Part shown: one piece after another, positions 17,813 through 26,785 of the stretch
Layout: every line of letters begins with the position of its first letter
Numbering within the stretch: the first letter of the stretch is position 1
Assembly: GCF_014651635.1 (NCBI RefSeq)
Contig: NZ_BMXG01000007.1
Coordinates: forward strand, 124,001 to 188,000
Direction of reading: 5' to 3'
Source: Cerasicoccus arenae
GTDB taxonomy: Bacteria > Verrucomicrobiota > Verrucomicrobiia > Opitutales > Cerasicoccaceae
Length of the DNA: 64,000 bases
The notes under the pieces: model-generated
What the model was told of the DNA's origin: nothing
Database searches by the model: none
The model's input: only the letters and a program-made list of their open reading frames with translations
Translations under genes and position numbers: made by a program

Positions 17813-18847
17813 ATGGATCCCTCCCCCCTACCTAACCAAGCACCCGCTTTCACCAAAGCGTTGCTGGCCTGGTATCAGGAAAACTACCGCCCCCTGCCCT
17901 GGCGTGAAACGCCCTCACTGTATTCCACGGTGGTTTCAGAGTTCATGTGTCAGCAAACGCAGATCGCCACGGTCCTGCCCTATTTCGATCGGTGGATGAA
18001 GATCCTGCCTAGCTTCGAAATGCTGACCATTGCCTCCGAATCACTCGTGATCAAACTCTGGGAAGGCCTCGGCTATTACTCCCGCGCACGCAATTTGCAA
18101 AAGCTGGCCCACCAATGGATGGCCGCTGAGCCCAAGCCGGAAACCGCCGCCGACTGGTTGGCCTACCCCGGAGTTGGCCCCTACACCGCCGCCGCCATTG
18201 CCAGCATCACCTATGAGGAGCACGCTGCGGTAGTTGATGGAAATGTCGTCCGTATTCTGGCTCGGCTAACCAACGATCAGCGCGAGTTCTCGGACAACGG
18301 AAAGGCCGTTAAAGCCTTCACCACGCTAGCTGGCCTGCTGATTACTCACGCCGAGCGTCCGGGTGACCACAATCAGGCCATGATGGAGCTAGGTGCCACA
18401 ATCTGCTCCAAGGCCAACCCGCAGTGCCTAATCTGCCCAGTAAAAGACTTTTGCGAAGGCCAACGCGTCGGCAACCCCGCCCAACTGCCCCGCCTAGCGA
18501 AGCGTCAGATCATCCAGAAACGCATTGATCGGGTTTTCCTTATCCACGGTGGCCGCCTGCTCATCCACCGAATTCCGACCACCGCCAAACGCCTCGCCGG
18601 TCTGTGCGAACTCCCGCCAGGAGACTTACTTGAGGTCAGCTTCCCCGCTGAGCTCATCCTGACCCGCCGTCGCGGCATCGCTAACGAACGTATTGAAGAA
18701 CGCTTCTTGCGCATCGATTGGAACAGCAAACTCCACTCGCTGATCACCAAGGATGAGACCCTTTTCTGGCAGCCCCTCAATCAGTTAAATGACATTACCC
18801 TCACTGGCCCCCATCGTAAATGGCTAGCCGAGCTGATGGCCCTCTAA
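17813..18847 (+). CDS. mutY: A/G-specific adenine DNA glycosylase
   Basis: 344-residue base-excision enzyme removing adenine mispaired with 8-oxoguanine. The helix-hairpin-helix (YPGVGPYTAAAI) and the following catalytic Asp in VVDGNVVRILAR are present, as is the early motif SEFMCQQTQ. The 4Fe-4S loop is intact with spacing C-X6-C-X2-C-X5-C (C198, C205, C208, C214). The C-terminal NUDIX-like domain that recognises 8-oxoG is present but short. Its 3' end overlaps the convergent AraC gene by 24 bp. Confidence 0.93.
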   Translation: MDPSPLPNQAPAFTKALLAWYQENYRPLPWRETPSLYSTVVSEFMCQQTQIATVLPYFDRWMKILPSFEMLTIASESLVIKLWEGLGYYSRARNLQKLAHQWMAAEPKPETAADWLAYPGVGPYTAAAIASITYEEHAAVVDGNVVRILARLTNDQREFSDNGKAVKAFTTLAGLLITHAERPGDHNQAMMELGATICSKANPQCLICPVKDFCEGQRVGNPAQLPRLAKRQIIQKRIDRVFLIHGGRLLIHRIPTTAKRLAGLCELPPGDLLEVSFPAELILTRRRGIANERIEERFLRIDWNSKLHSLITKDETLFWQPLNQLNDITLTGPHRKWLAELMAL

Positions 18848-19696
18848 GCCCGATGTGCGCGGCGGACTCTGCACCTGGACCACCCGGCGACGATATTTAA
18901 GCGGCGTCTGCCCAGTTGCGGCCTTAAAGGTTTCGTGGAAATAGCTGGTGCTCTCGAAGCCGCATTCCAGCGCAATATCCAACACACTGCGCTGGGTCGT
19001 CTCCAACCAGCGACGAGCCAAATTAATGCGCTGCTCCATAACCCACTGTGATGGCGTCATCCCGATATGGAGTTTAAAAGACCGGCTCACATGCTCAGGA
19101 GAGCGACCACACAATGAGACGAGACGTGCGACACCGCCTTGCAAATTTACCGGTTCCAATGCGCGGTTCAGTCCGCGCTCCAACCACTCTGGTAATGCCG
19201 CGTGAGTTACCACCCCAAGGACCGGTCGGAGCAATCTGGCTAACGCCAACAGAAAGTAATCGGCATCCAGCACCGCCTTCGGACCAACGATCAAGTCCTC
19301 CGACAAAAGGTTGAATTCACGAATCTGCTTTTCCGTCAACATCACTGGGCGTATTCTTTGCCCAAGCTCCCAGTTATTCTGCAAAGTAGAGCTTTGCGGC
19401 AATGCCCGCTGCACAACCGATGCTTCGATGGCGATGTTCGTAAAAGTAATCGGATCGCTTGCACTTCCCCAAAAGCCATGGACGTCTTTGGGATGAACGA
19501 AATGCAATTCTCCACGGTTCAACATCTGCTCGCTCTCCGCCGTCACCTGCCTTCCTCGTCCGCCTTGGACCAGAAAGCACTCGTAGAAATCGTGCGTATG
19601 CAACTCAGCCGGAGCCGCAGCCGTTAATTTCACCTCGGCCAAATGCAGGTATTCGCCGCCTGGGCAAAGCTCCCGCCATTTCATCTCAGGAATCAT
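18824..19696 (-). CDS. AraC-family transcriptional regulator
   Basis: 290 residues: an N-terminal cupin-type sensor domain (HTHDFYECFLVQGGRG, with ELHFVHPKDVHGF) and a C-terminal double helix-turn-helix (from about 190; LDIALECGFESTSYFHETFKAATGQTPLKYRR). Such regulators sense sugars or similar small molecules. It is divergent from the phytanoyl-CoA dioxygenase gene with a short shared promoter region (about 73 bp), so it is a good candidate to control that gene and perhaps itself. The ligand is unknown. Confidence 0.9.
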   Translation of the reverse strand: MIPEMKWRELCPGGEYLHLAEVKLTAAAPAELHTHDFYECFLVQGGRGRQVTAESEQMLNRGELHFVHPKDVHGFWGSASDPITFTNIAIEASVVQRALPQSSTLQNNWELGQRIRPVMLTEKQIREFNLLSEDLIVGPKAVLDADYFLLALARLLRPVLGVVTHAALPEWLERGLNRALEPVNLQGGVARLVSLCGRSPEHVSRSFKLHIGMTPSQWVMEQRINLARRWLETTQRSVLDIALECGFESTSYFHETFKAATGQTPLKYRRRVVQVQSPPRTSGLEGHQLG

Positions 19697-19769
19697 AAAA
19701 TCAAATATAAGCGCTTTTTCGTCAATAAAGCGAACGTAATATCAATTGAAAGCATTTATAATAGCGTCC

Positions 19770-20588
19770 ATGAATACGACATCTCCCCCCCGCCTTTCCG
19801 CCGAAGAAGTGTCTCAATATAAAGCTGAAGGCTTTGTATTGCCTCACGGAAAAATCTTCAGCGACGAGAAATTCGCCGCCCTCGTTGAACACTTCAACAG
19901 CAAGCTGGCCAAGTTATCGAAAGACGAGCGGCCTGAAGCGATGGACACTCCACATTTCGAAGACGCCAAGTTGAATGAATGGGCGCTTGCCCCAGAAGTC
20001 GTGAACCTCGTCGAGCCACTACTAGGGCCGGACATTCTTCTGTTTTCCACTCACTTCATCTGCAAACCGCAGGGTGATGGCCGCCGCGTGCCTTGGCATG
20101 AAGACAGCGCCTATTGGCGAAAGATGATGAGCCCCATGGAAGTCGCCACGGTCTGGCTCGCGCTGGACCCTTCAACGCGAGCCAATGGCTGCATGTACGT
20201 GATCCCAAAATCGCACAACACAGGCAAAAAGGGCTTCTCAGACTACGAGGGCGTTGACGAGAATGTCAGCGTTTTTAGCACCGAGATCATCCCCTCTCAG
20301 CGTAAGGACGAGCTCGCCGTGCCATGTGAGTTGCAGCCTAATCATTGCTCTCTCCACGATGCGCGGACTCAACACGGCAGCCCGCCTAATACCTCAAACC
20401 AACGTCGTTGTGGCTGGACGATCCGCTTCATCCCAGCCCATGTCCAACTCCACCCAGATTTCTTAGACATACATTTGCTCTATCAGGCAAGGGGCCAAAA
20501 TCTCCTCAATCAGAACCTCGCCGACCCAACCGTCTCCTACCCGCAAATCATGGAAAACCGCCGCGCTAGTAAGTTCAGCGTGCATTAG
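19770..20588 (+). CDS. Phytanoyl-CoA dioxygenase family (PhyH) oxygenase
   Basis: A 272-residue Fe(II)/2-oxoglutarate-dependent oxygenase. The iron ligands are visible: H110 and D112 in PWHEDSAYW and distal H202 in TQHGSPPN; the 2-oxoglutarate-binding Arg follows in RRCGWTIRF. I chose the ATG at 19770 (MNTTSPPRLS) because upstream codons are unconserved-looking. Members hydroxylate diverse substrates, and many planctomycete and verrucomicrobial paralogues are unassigned. It is divergent from an AraC regulator and ends in a strong terminator, so it is monocistronic. A C7 tract lies at 19785-19791. Confidence 0.88.
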   Translation: MNTTSPPRLSAEEVSQYKAEGFVLPHGKIFSDEKFAALVEHFNSKLAKLSKDERPEAMDTPHFEDAKLNEWALAPEVVNLVEPLLGPDILLFSTHFICKPQGDGRRVPWHEDSAYWRKMMSPMEVATVWLALDPSTRANGCMYVIPKSHNTGKKGFSDYEGVDENVSVFSTEIIPSQRKDELAVPCELQPNHCSLHDARTQHGSPPNTSNQRRCGWTIRFIPAHVQLHPDFLDIHLLYQARGQNLLNQNLADPTVSYPQIMENRRASKFSVH

Positions 20589-20624
20589 TCAGTAAGTGGT
20601 TCCAGACATCTCCTGCACAAAAAC

Positions 20625-20665
20625 TTTAGGGCCTGCGTATTACATACTTTAGGCCCTAAATTTTT
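20625..20665 (+). terminator. Intrinsic terminator after the PhyH gene
   Basis: TTTAGGGCCT (20625-20634) and AGGCCCTAAA (20651-20660) form a perfect 10-bp stem with a 16-nt loop, followed at once by TTTTT. It sits 36 bp after the stop codon. Confidence 0.85.
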
Positions 20666-20746
20666 CATTGCAGGTCATCGTGGAAATTAGTAATAAAGCT
20701 ACGGAATCATTTCCCCGCGCTCACTGTATAATCTCACCCCTGCGAT

Positions 20747-22807
20747 ATGCCCCACATCGACAATACGCTTAGATCAATAATCAAACGACCGATTAATTGT
20801 TTAGTTCTGTTTGTTACCTGTTGCTTAAACGTGAGCGTCTGGGCGGAAAAACCAGCTGAAAGCGTACGGATTGACGCTATCTTAGAAGCGCATTGGAAGG
20901 AAAAAGGCGTGCAGGGTGAGGCCATCGTCGATGATCAGATTTTCCTGCGCCGGACTTACCTGACTGTCGCCGGGAGGATTCCATCTTATGAAGAAGCTCA
21001 GACTTGGCTGGCCAGTCAGGACGTCGACAAACGAAATAAACTAATTGAACAATTAATTGAATCCGAAGGCTTTGTTAACCAACAGTTTAATCTCTGGGCT
21101 GATGCATTACGCATTCGCACAACCGGGCGAGACGGCGATGTAAGTGGCGGCAAATACTTCGTTCCTTGGCTAAAGAATCAGCTACGTGCCAACACCCCCT
21201 ATAATGTTTGGGTCCGCGAAATTCTGGCCGCTGAAGGTGCCCCTTGGGACAACCCTGCGAGCTCCTATTACCTCCGTGACGTTGGCATGCCATTGGACAA
21301 CATGGCGATTACCATGCAGGTCTTCCTCGGCACACAAATGCAATGCGCACAGTGCCATGACCACCCAACTGATGTCTGGACGAGGCGTGATTTTTACGAA
21401 ATGGCCGCCTTCCGATACGCAGTCAATACACGTCGAAATTACGGCCAGATGGAGCCCTTGCAACCACTACTCAAGGAGCTGCAGGAGCGAAAGCTCGATG
21501 GACTTTCCGACAAAGAAAAAAAGAAGATGAACGCAGATAAGCTGCTCAACCCAGCAGGGCGCGACCTTTTCCGAAGCATGCGCTGGCAGACCACCCGCAA
21601 TGACCGCAAGCTCAAGTTTCCCGACGACTATCAGTACGAGGACGTTCCGGCCAAAAGCGTCGTGGACCCACACACAATTTTTGGCGAATCACCCGATGTA
21701 AAGAAGCTCAAGGCAGATGATCGTGCGGAATTTTATGCAAATTGGATCACCTCGACCGAAAATCCACGCTTTACCGTAGTTATTGCCAACCGAGTCTGGA
21801 AATCTGTCATGGGACGCGGCGCACTGGAACCCATTGATGACATCCGTGGCGACTCGCAATCCGAAGTCCCCGGTCTCTCTGAAGAGCTGACCGCGATCAT
21901 GCATCAGGTCAATTATGACCTTAAAGCCTATTACCGCATTTTGCTGGAGACCGATTACTTTCAACGCAGCGCTGTAGTCTTTGATTCAGAAAATCCTGAT
22001 AGTTATCACTTTACAGGTCCGACGCTCCGACGCTTGAGCGCAGAACAGCTCTGGGATTCTTATGTCGTGCTCCTCAAACCCGACATTGATAATCGCCCAG
22101 AAAATTATCAGGACCCGCTCCCCCCCCCCCCCGGCCCCGTCCAACTGCTCAGCACATTCACACCGGAACAGATGGCTGACTATCTAGACAGCGCCGAAAA
22201 AGCCTGGAAAGAACGGCAGGACGCAAGGACCGCTTTTTACCGTGTTCGCTCAGATCCCGAAAAGGCCGACACTGAGGAATATAAAGAGCTTAAGCAAACT
22301 CATCAGGCTGCTGAAAAGAAGTGGCGCTCCTACTCCAATGTCAGCGATGCCATGATGATGATGGGGGAGGCAGAGGAACAAGACGCCACTGAGGATCAGA
22401 AAAAGAAAGGCAAAAAGCCCCAATGGTGGGAGCGTAATTTAGCCCGGGCCGCTGATCTGAATTCGCCGGAAAATGTCGATCATTGGTTACGTGTTTTTGG
22501 CCAATCTGACCGCGACATAGTCGACAATGCTGACGAAACATCTACTGTCAATCAGGCACTGCTGCTGCTCAATTCCGGGGAGACCAATAGCATACTCACG
22601 GAAAAATCCGACCCGGTCAAACGGGCAAAAGAAGCCAAGGACCCAATAAAAGCCTTGGAGGCGCTGACGATTGGCTTCCTCACGCGACAGCCCAGTGAAC
22701 AGGAGAAAGCCTACTTGCTCGCACAATGGGAAACGAATCCGAAACTCGCCCGGGAACGTATGGCGTGGGCCATGGTCAACACACAAGAATTTCTCTTTCT
22801 ACAATAG
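20747..22807 (+). CDS. DUF1549/DUF1553 domain protein (planctomycete-type secreted)
   Basis: 686-residue exported protein: signal peptide with likely cleavage after VWA (about residue 33), a DUF1549 domain (about 45-250) with LRRTYLTVAGRIPSYEE, and a DUF1553 domain in the rest (RVWKSVMGRGALEPIDDIR; LRRLSAEQLWDSYV; NTQEFLFLQ at the end). A CAQCH haem-type motif (C200, C203, H204) sits in DUF1549. These families are typical of Planctomycetes and Verrucomicrobia and are thought to act in catabolism of complex compounds in the periplasm; no biochemical role is established. First gene of a three-gene operon. A 13-nt C tract (22120-22132) encodes part of its Pro-rich linker. Confidence 0.88.
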   Translation: MPHIDNTLRSIIKRPINCLVLFVTCCLNVSVWAEKPAESVRIDAILEAHWKEKGVQGEAIVDDQIFLRRTYLTVAGRIPSYEEAQTWLASQDVDKRNKLIEQLIESEGFVNQQFNLWADALRIRTTGRDGDVSGGKYFVPWLKNQLRANTPYNVWVREILAAEGAPWDNPASSYYLRDVGMPLDNMAITMQVFLGTQMQCAQCHDHPTDVWTRRDFYEMAAFRYAVNTRRNYGQMEPLQPLLKELQERKLDGLSDKEKKKMNADKLLNPAGRDLFRSMRWQTTRNDRKLKFPDDYQYEDVPAKSVVDPHTIFGESPDVKKLKADDRAEFYANWITSTENPRFTVVIANRVWKSVMGRGALEPIDDIRGDSQSEVPGLSEELTAIMHQVNYDLKAYYRILLETDYFQRSAVVFDSENPDSYHFTGPTLRRLSAEQLWDSYVVLLKPDIDNRPENYQDPLPPPPGPVQLLSTFTPEQMADYLDSAEKAWKERQDARTAFYRVRSDPEKADTEEYKELKQTHQAAEKKWRSYSNVSDAMMMMGEAEEQDATEDQKKKGKKPQWWERNLARAADLNSPENVDHWLRVFGQSDRDIVDNADETSTVNQALLLLNSGETNSILTEKSDPVKRAKEAKDPIKALEALTIGFLTRQPSEQEKAYLLAQWETNPKLARERMAWAMVNTQEFLFLQ
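22120..22132 (+). repeat. C13 homopolymer inside the DUF1549/1553 gene
   Basis: Thirteen consecutive C, the longest homopolymer in the window, in frame in a proline-rich linker (DPLPPPPGPV). A slip would remove the DUF1553 half of the protein and likely reduce expression of the two downstream genes. Confidence 0.92.
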
Positions 22808-22815
22808 CCCCCCCC

Positions 22816-24111
22816 ATGGACGAAGACCTGAACAAACTTGACGATCTTTCCCGGCGAAAATTCCTCCACTACACCGCGCGTACGCTGCTTGGCGTGGGGC
22901 TTGCGTCAATGTCCAGTAGCCCACTTTGGGCTAATGCCACAGCAGCACGCCTCTCGCGCCCCCTTGCCCGCAACGTGATTTACATTTACCTCGCGGGGGG
23001 CATGAGCCACCTCGACACATTCGATCCCAAGCCCAACACGAAGGCAGAATATGGTCCGGTTGGAGTCATCCCGACCAACATTGATGGCATTCAGGTCAGC
23101 GAGTGGCTTCCTGGGTTAGCCAAGCGAATGAATCACCTTGCGCTAATTCGCTCGATGACTTCCACCCAAGGTGCCCATGAATCCGGCACGTATTTCATGC
23201 GGACCAGCTATGCACCGCGCGGCACTATCCAGCACCCGGGCTTAGGGGCTTGGCTCATGAGCATGTCGGGCAAGACCAACACGACCCTGCCCGGCAACGT
23301 ACGCATCGGCGGCAGTGGGCAAACGCCAGGCCGGGAAGGTTTTTTGGAAAAGCGCTATGCTCCGCTCTTTATTGGTAATCCCGACAAGGGCCTGCGCCAT
23401 GTCAAACTGCACAAGAACGTCGACGAAACCGAACTACAGGAGCGCCTTGCCTTGGCCCAAATGATGGACATGGGCTTCCACCAAAAATATTCCAGCAAGG
23501 AAGTCGCATCTTACGGAGACATTTACGAAGAAGCCATTAAGCTGATGACCAGCGAGGACCTTGACGCATTTAATCTGAGAAAAGAGCCCGACCACGTGCG
23601 CGAGCGCTACGGCAACTCCAGTTTCGGAAAAGGCTGTTTACTCGCCCGTCGCCTCGTGGAAAACGGCGTGCGCTACGTCGAGGTCAACAAGGGCGGTTGG
23701 GACACTCATAACGACAACCACAAGCAAGTCGAAATCCTCTCTTACGAAATTGATCAAGTGCTCTCCGCATTGATTGACGACCTGTATTGGCGCGGATTAC
23801 TCGACGAAACGCTGATTGTTGTCGCCACTGAATTTGGCCGTAGCCCAAGCATCAACCGTAATCAAGGGCGCGACCACCATCCACGCGCCTTTAGCTGTAT
23901 GCTAGCCGGAGGCGGTATTAACGGCGGGCAAGTCTTTGGTGCCACCGACGAGCACGGCGGTGAAGTGGCCGAAAAGGCCGTCACGATTCCTGATTTCAAC
24001 GCCACCATCGCCTACTCCCTCGGCCTGCCAACGGATCAGCCGGTGATGACGCCTAGCGGGCGCCCCATGACGGTTGCTGACAAGGGCGAACCACTCCGCA
24101 TGTTGTTTTAA
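22816..24111 (+). CDS. DUF1501 domain protein, Tat-exported
   Basis: 431-residue partner of the preceding gene. I start at the ATG at 22816, eight bp after the upstream stop, because it places a twin-arginine signal (SRRKFLHYTA, then a hydrophobic stretch) at the N-terminus; a longer overlapping frame from 22726 has no support. DUF1501 has a sulfatase/alkaline-phosphatase-like fold, seen here in VIYIYLAGGMSHLDTFDPKP, HESGTYFMRT, GGWDTHNDN and ATEFGRSPSINRNQGRDHHP. Activity is unproven. DUF1549 and DUF1501 genes almost always travel together in these phyla. Confidence 0.9.
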   Translation: MDEDLNKLDDLSRRKFLHYTARTLLGVGLASMSSSPLWANATAARLSRPLARNVIYIYLAGGMSHLDTFDPKPNTKAEYGPVGVIPTNIDGIQVSEWLPGLAKRMNHLALIRSMTSTQGAHESGTYFMRTSYAPRGTIQHPGLGAWLMSMSGKTNTTLPGNVRIGGSGQTPGREGFLEKRYAPLFIGNPDKGLRHVKLHKNVDETELQERLALAQMMDMGFHQKYSSKEVASYGDIYEEAIKLMTSEDLDAFNLRKEPDHVRERYGNSSFGKGCLLARRLVENGVRYVEVNKGGWDTHNDNHKQVEILSYEIDQVLSALIDDLYWRGLLDETLIVVATEFGRSPSINRNQGRDHHPRAFSCMLAGGGINGGQVFGATDEHGGEVAEKAVTIPDFNATIAYSLGLPTDQPVMTPSGRPMTVADKGEPLRMLF

Positions 24112-24114
24112 CAG

Positions 24115-25458
24115 ATGATCGACTGGCATTCCCTCGGGGCGCTGCACCTCGTTCTGTTGCATGTGCCCATTGGCCTCTTCGTTGGCGTGTTGGCGCTGGA
24201 GCTCGCTTTGTCGCGTGAGAAGCATCAGGAGGCGCATGACGATGCCATCGGCATACTACTACCGCTTTGTCTGCTGACCTCGATTCTAACTGTGCGCTTC
24301 GGCTATGCCCTTGGAGAAACCGACTACGATTGGGACGCCATTGCCGATCATCGAAATGCAGGATACGTTTTTCTCGGCGCGCTGACGCTTGCCTTGTTTT
24401 CATTCTGGTGGTCACGTTGGCGGCCAAATATGTGGAGCGGTGGCGTCTACGCCATCAGCCTCGTGGCCTCACTGATTGCATTGATCCTCACTGGGCATTT
24501 TGGCGGTGTCATTACCCATGGTGAAGACGCGCTAACCGATGCCTTGCCTGAGTTCATGAAAACCAAGCCCAGCGCAACAACGGGGGGGGGCGATACGCCA
24601 GATGGCGTTGTTTCCGGGAGTGAGCCAGCCAATCCCTACATGGACGAAGCTTACGCCATTTTGGAGAAGTCATGCATCGAGTGCCACGGCCTCGATAAGC
24701 GTAAAGGCGGCTACCGGCTCGATGTCCCACGACTCGCGCGAGTAGGCGGAGAAAGCAACAAGCCAGGCATCGTCTCGGGCGAGCCCGATGCCAGTGAGCT
24801 CATCCATCGCATCATGCTTCCACGCGATGCCGAGGGCGCAATGCCCCCCAACAAGAAACCCGCCCTGCCCTCAGAACAAATCGATATGCTCCGTCTTTGG
24901 ATCGAGACTGGCGCACCATTTCCTGGGGAGGAAAACAAAGCAGAAGCCAAGCTAGACCCCGAGATCGTGAAACAACTAGAAGCCTTGCGCGAACTTGGTT
25001 GGGCTACAGATTTCACGCCTTGGAGCAGTAGCAAAGTCCTTGTTAATCTCAGCCAAGCAGAGCTGCCAGACTGGAAACTTTGCCACGCCAAGCTGTTGCC
25101 GCTCTCGTCTAAATTGGTTTGGCTCAACGCTGCCAATCAGGTGTGGCCACCTGAGTTTTACACCGATTTAAAGGACTTCCCGCAGCTTCAGCGGTTACAC
25201 CTTGAACATAGTAACGTGACAGATGCAGACCTTGTTCAGCTGGCATCGTTCAAGCAGTTAAATTACCTGAATCTCGCCTCGACCAAAGTGACACTAAGCG
25301 GACTGAAGACAGCATTAACACTGCCAGCACTCACTGAGCTTTTTATCCACAACCTAGACCTCAAGCCCAAGGACTTGAAACAGATTCGCGTCGAGCACCC
25401 CAACGTGGCGATTATCGGCCAGTCCACTCAAGAAGTGAACAAGCCTAAGGAAAAATAA
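24115..25458 (+). CDS. Membrane c-type cytochrome with leucine-rich repeats
   Basis: 447-residue protein starting 3 bp after the DUF1501 stop. Residues 1-145 contain four membrane helices of a DUF2231-like region (LHVPIGLFVGVLALELAL; RNAGYVFLGALTLALF). A planctomycete-type cytochrome c domain follows, with haem motif CIECH (C187, C190, H191) and axial Met candidates in IMLPRD or AMPPNKK. The last 110 residues look like leucine-rich repeats (LQRLHLEHSNVTDADLVQLA; LNYLNLASTKVTLSGLKTA). It probably carries electrons for, or docks, the two exported partners. A G9 tract (24582-24590) encodes Gly-Gly-Gly in the linker before the haem. Confidence 0.88.
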   Translation: MIDWHSLGALHLVLLHVPIGLFVGVLALELALSREKHQEAHDDAIGILLPLCLLTSILTVRFGYALGETDYDWDAIADHRNAGYVFLGALTLALFSFWWSRWRPNMWSGGVYAISLVASLIALILTGHFGGVITHGEDALTDALPEFMKTKPSATTGGGDTPDGVVSGSEPANPYMDEAYAILEKSCIECHGLDKRKGGYRLDVPRLARVGGESNKPGIVSGEPDASELIHRIMLPRDAEGAMPPNKKPALPSEQIDMLRLWIETGAPFPGEENKAEAKLDPEIVKQLEALRELGWATDFTPWSSSKVLVNLSQAELPDWKLCHAKLLPLSSKLVWLNAANQVWPPEFYTDLKDFPQLQRLHLEHSNVTDADLVQLASFKQLNYLNLASTKVTLSGLKTALTLPALTELFIHNLDLKPKDLKQIRVEHPNVAIIGQSTQEVNKPKEK

Positions 25459-25491
25459 ACGCCAACGCTGGAGGGCCAAACAAAGTCAGGA

Positions 25492-26724
25492 TTAGTGACC
25501 GGCTTCGAGCTTCTTACCCTTGGGCTGGCCAATGGCCGCGAGGAGTTCCTCGAACCAAGGTTGGTCAATGTCGAATGACTTGCCGCCCTTAATACGCTCA
25601 AATTCGATTGCTCGTAAAACACCTCGCTGGTCTTCATCGTGGCCGATGACGCCGCTTTCGCCCTCATGAGCGCATTGCACAGCAAGGTCGGTGCAGCTCT
25701 TGATCAAGCGCAGATCGTCGATGTTCGAGGGGGCAGCGCGTGAGAAATAACCGCTCTTCTGCACCATGTTTTTCTCGGCGTCGAGTGCCTCAGCGAATTT
25801 ACTGCCAAAATATTTGCCTGGGTTTACCGCATCGAGCTTTACGTGACCAAAGGCGTCGCGAGGCACTTCTTCGCCACGAGCTTCCATCTGCTTGACGATC
25901 GACTCCAAGCCAGCGCCTTCACTGACAAAGATGTTCACACAGTCAACTTCGTCCATGATAGCTTTGAGGCGAACAGCTTCGGCCTCCAAGTCAATTTCCA
26001 TCTCTGGAATGTAGATCGCGTGCACGTCGAGGCGTTTTTCGGTCAGGCCGAGACCTGGTGCAAATTCGCGGTCGCCGAGGATTTTTTCCCGATAATAACG
26101 CGCCGTGGCGGCGGTCAGCCAACCGCAACTGCGGCCCATGACTTCATGAACGATCAGCATACGTGGGTTGGCGCTGTGCTCGCCCACGATATTGCGGAAA
26201 TATTTGGCACCCTCCTCGGCGGCGGTCCAGGCACCCAACGTCTGCACGATCGGGAACACGTCGTTGTCGATCGTCTTGGGCAGGCCGATCACTTGCAGCT
26301 CATAGTCGTTTTCGTGAAGGAATTTCGCCAAATCGGCGGCGGCGGTGTTGGTATCATCACCACCAATCGTGTGCAGAACTTCCACGCCGTCCTTAACGAG
26401 TTGATCAGCGGCTACCTTTTGAGGATTTTCGCCTTCTTTCACTAGGCCACGCTTCACGCAATCCTTAACGTTGGTCAGCTTCACGCGGCTGTTACCAATG
26501 GGGCTACCGCCGTGACGATGCAAGATGTGCGCCTGAGCGCGCATCTCTGGCGTGACCACAATGCTTTCGCCAAGAAGGAGGCCCTTATAGCCGCCGACGT
26601 AGCAGATGATCTCCGTATCCGGCGCGATCTCGCTATAACGCTCGATCAAGCCGCCGATAGCGGACGATAAGCAGGGAGCCAAGCCCCCTGCAGTTAGGAT
26701 TCCAACTTTTTTAGGTGCTGCCAT
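25492..26724 (-). CDS. pfp: PPi-dependent 6-phosphofructokinase
   Basis: 410-residue enzyme that interconverts fructose 6-phosphate and fructose 1,6-bisphosphate using pyrophosphate. I choose the ATG at 26724 (MAAPKKVGILTAGGLAP); an upstream ATG at 26739 adds five residues. The Asp-Asp of GGDDTNTAAADLA replaces the Gly of ATP enzymes and indicates PPi use, and PKTIDND is the catalytic loop. MGRSCGWL is the substrate-binding MGR motif. It is a single gene, convergent with the cytochrome operon. With glucokinase at 36 kb it supplies the early glycolytic steps. Confidence 0.9.
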   Translation of the reverse strand: MAAPKKVGILTAGGLAPCLSSAIGGLIERYSEIAPDTEIICYVGGYKGLLLGESIVVTPEMRAQAHILHRHGGSPIGNSRVKLTNVKDCVKRGLVKEGENPQKVAADQLVKDGVEVLHTIGGDDTNTAAADLAKFLHENDYELQVIGLPKTIDNDVFPIVQTLGAWTAAEEGAKYFRNIVGEHSANPRMLIVHEVMGRSCGWLTAATARYYREKILGDREFAPGLGLTEKRLDVHAIYIPEMEIDLEAEAVRLKAIMDEVDCVNIFVSEGAGLESIVKQMEARGEEVPRDAFGHVKLDAVNPGKYFGSKFAEALDAEKNMVQKSGYFSRAAPSNIDDLRLIKSCTDLAVQCAHEGESGVIGHDEDQRGVLRAIEFERIKGGKSFDIDQPWFEELLAAIGQPKGKKLEAGH

Positions 26725-26785
26725 GGCCCAAATACTCAATCACCCCCGCCGAAAGTTGAAAGGAAAAAAACAACGCCCAAGTTGG

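Noticed and set aside
22726-22815. Longer N-terminus for the DUF1501 gene
   Set aside because: It overlaps the previous gene and would bury the twin-arginine signal; ATG 22816 is better.
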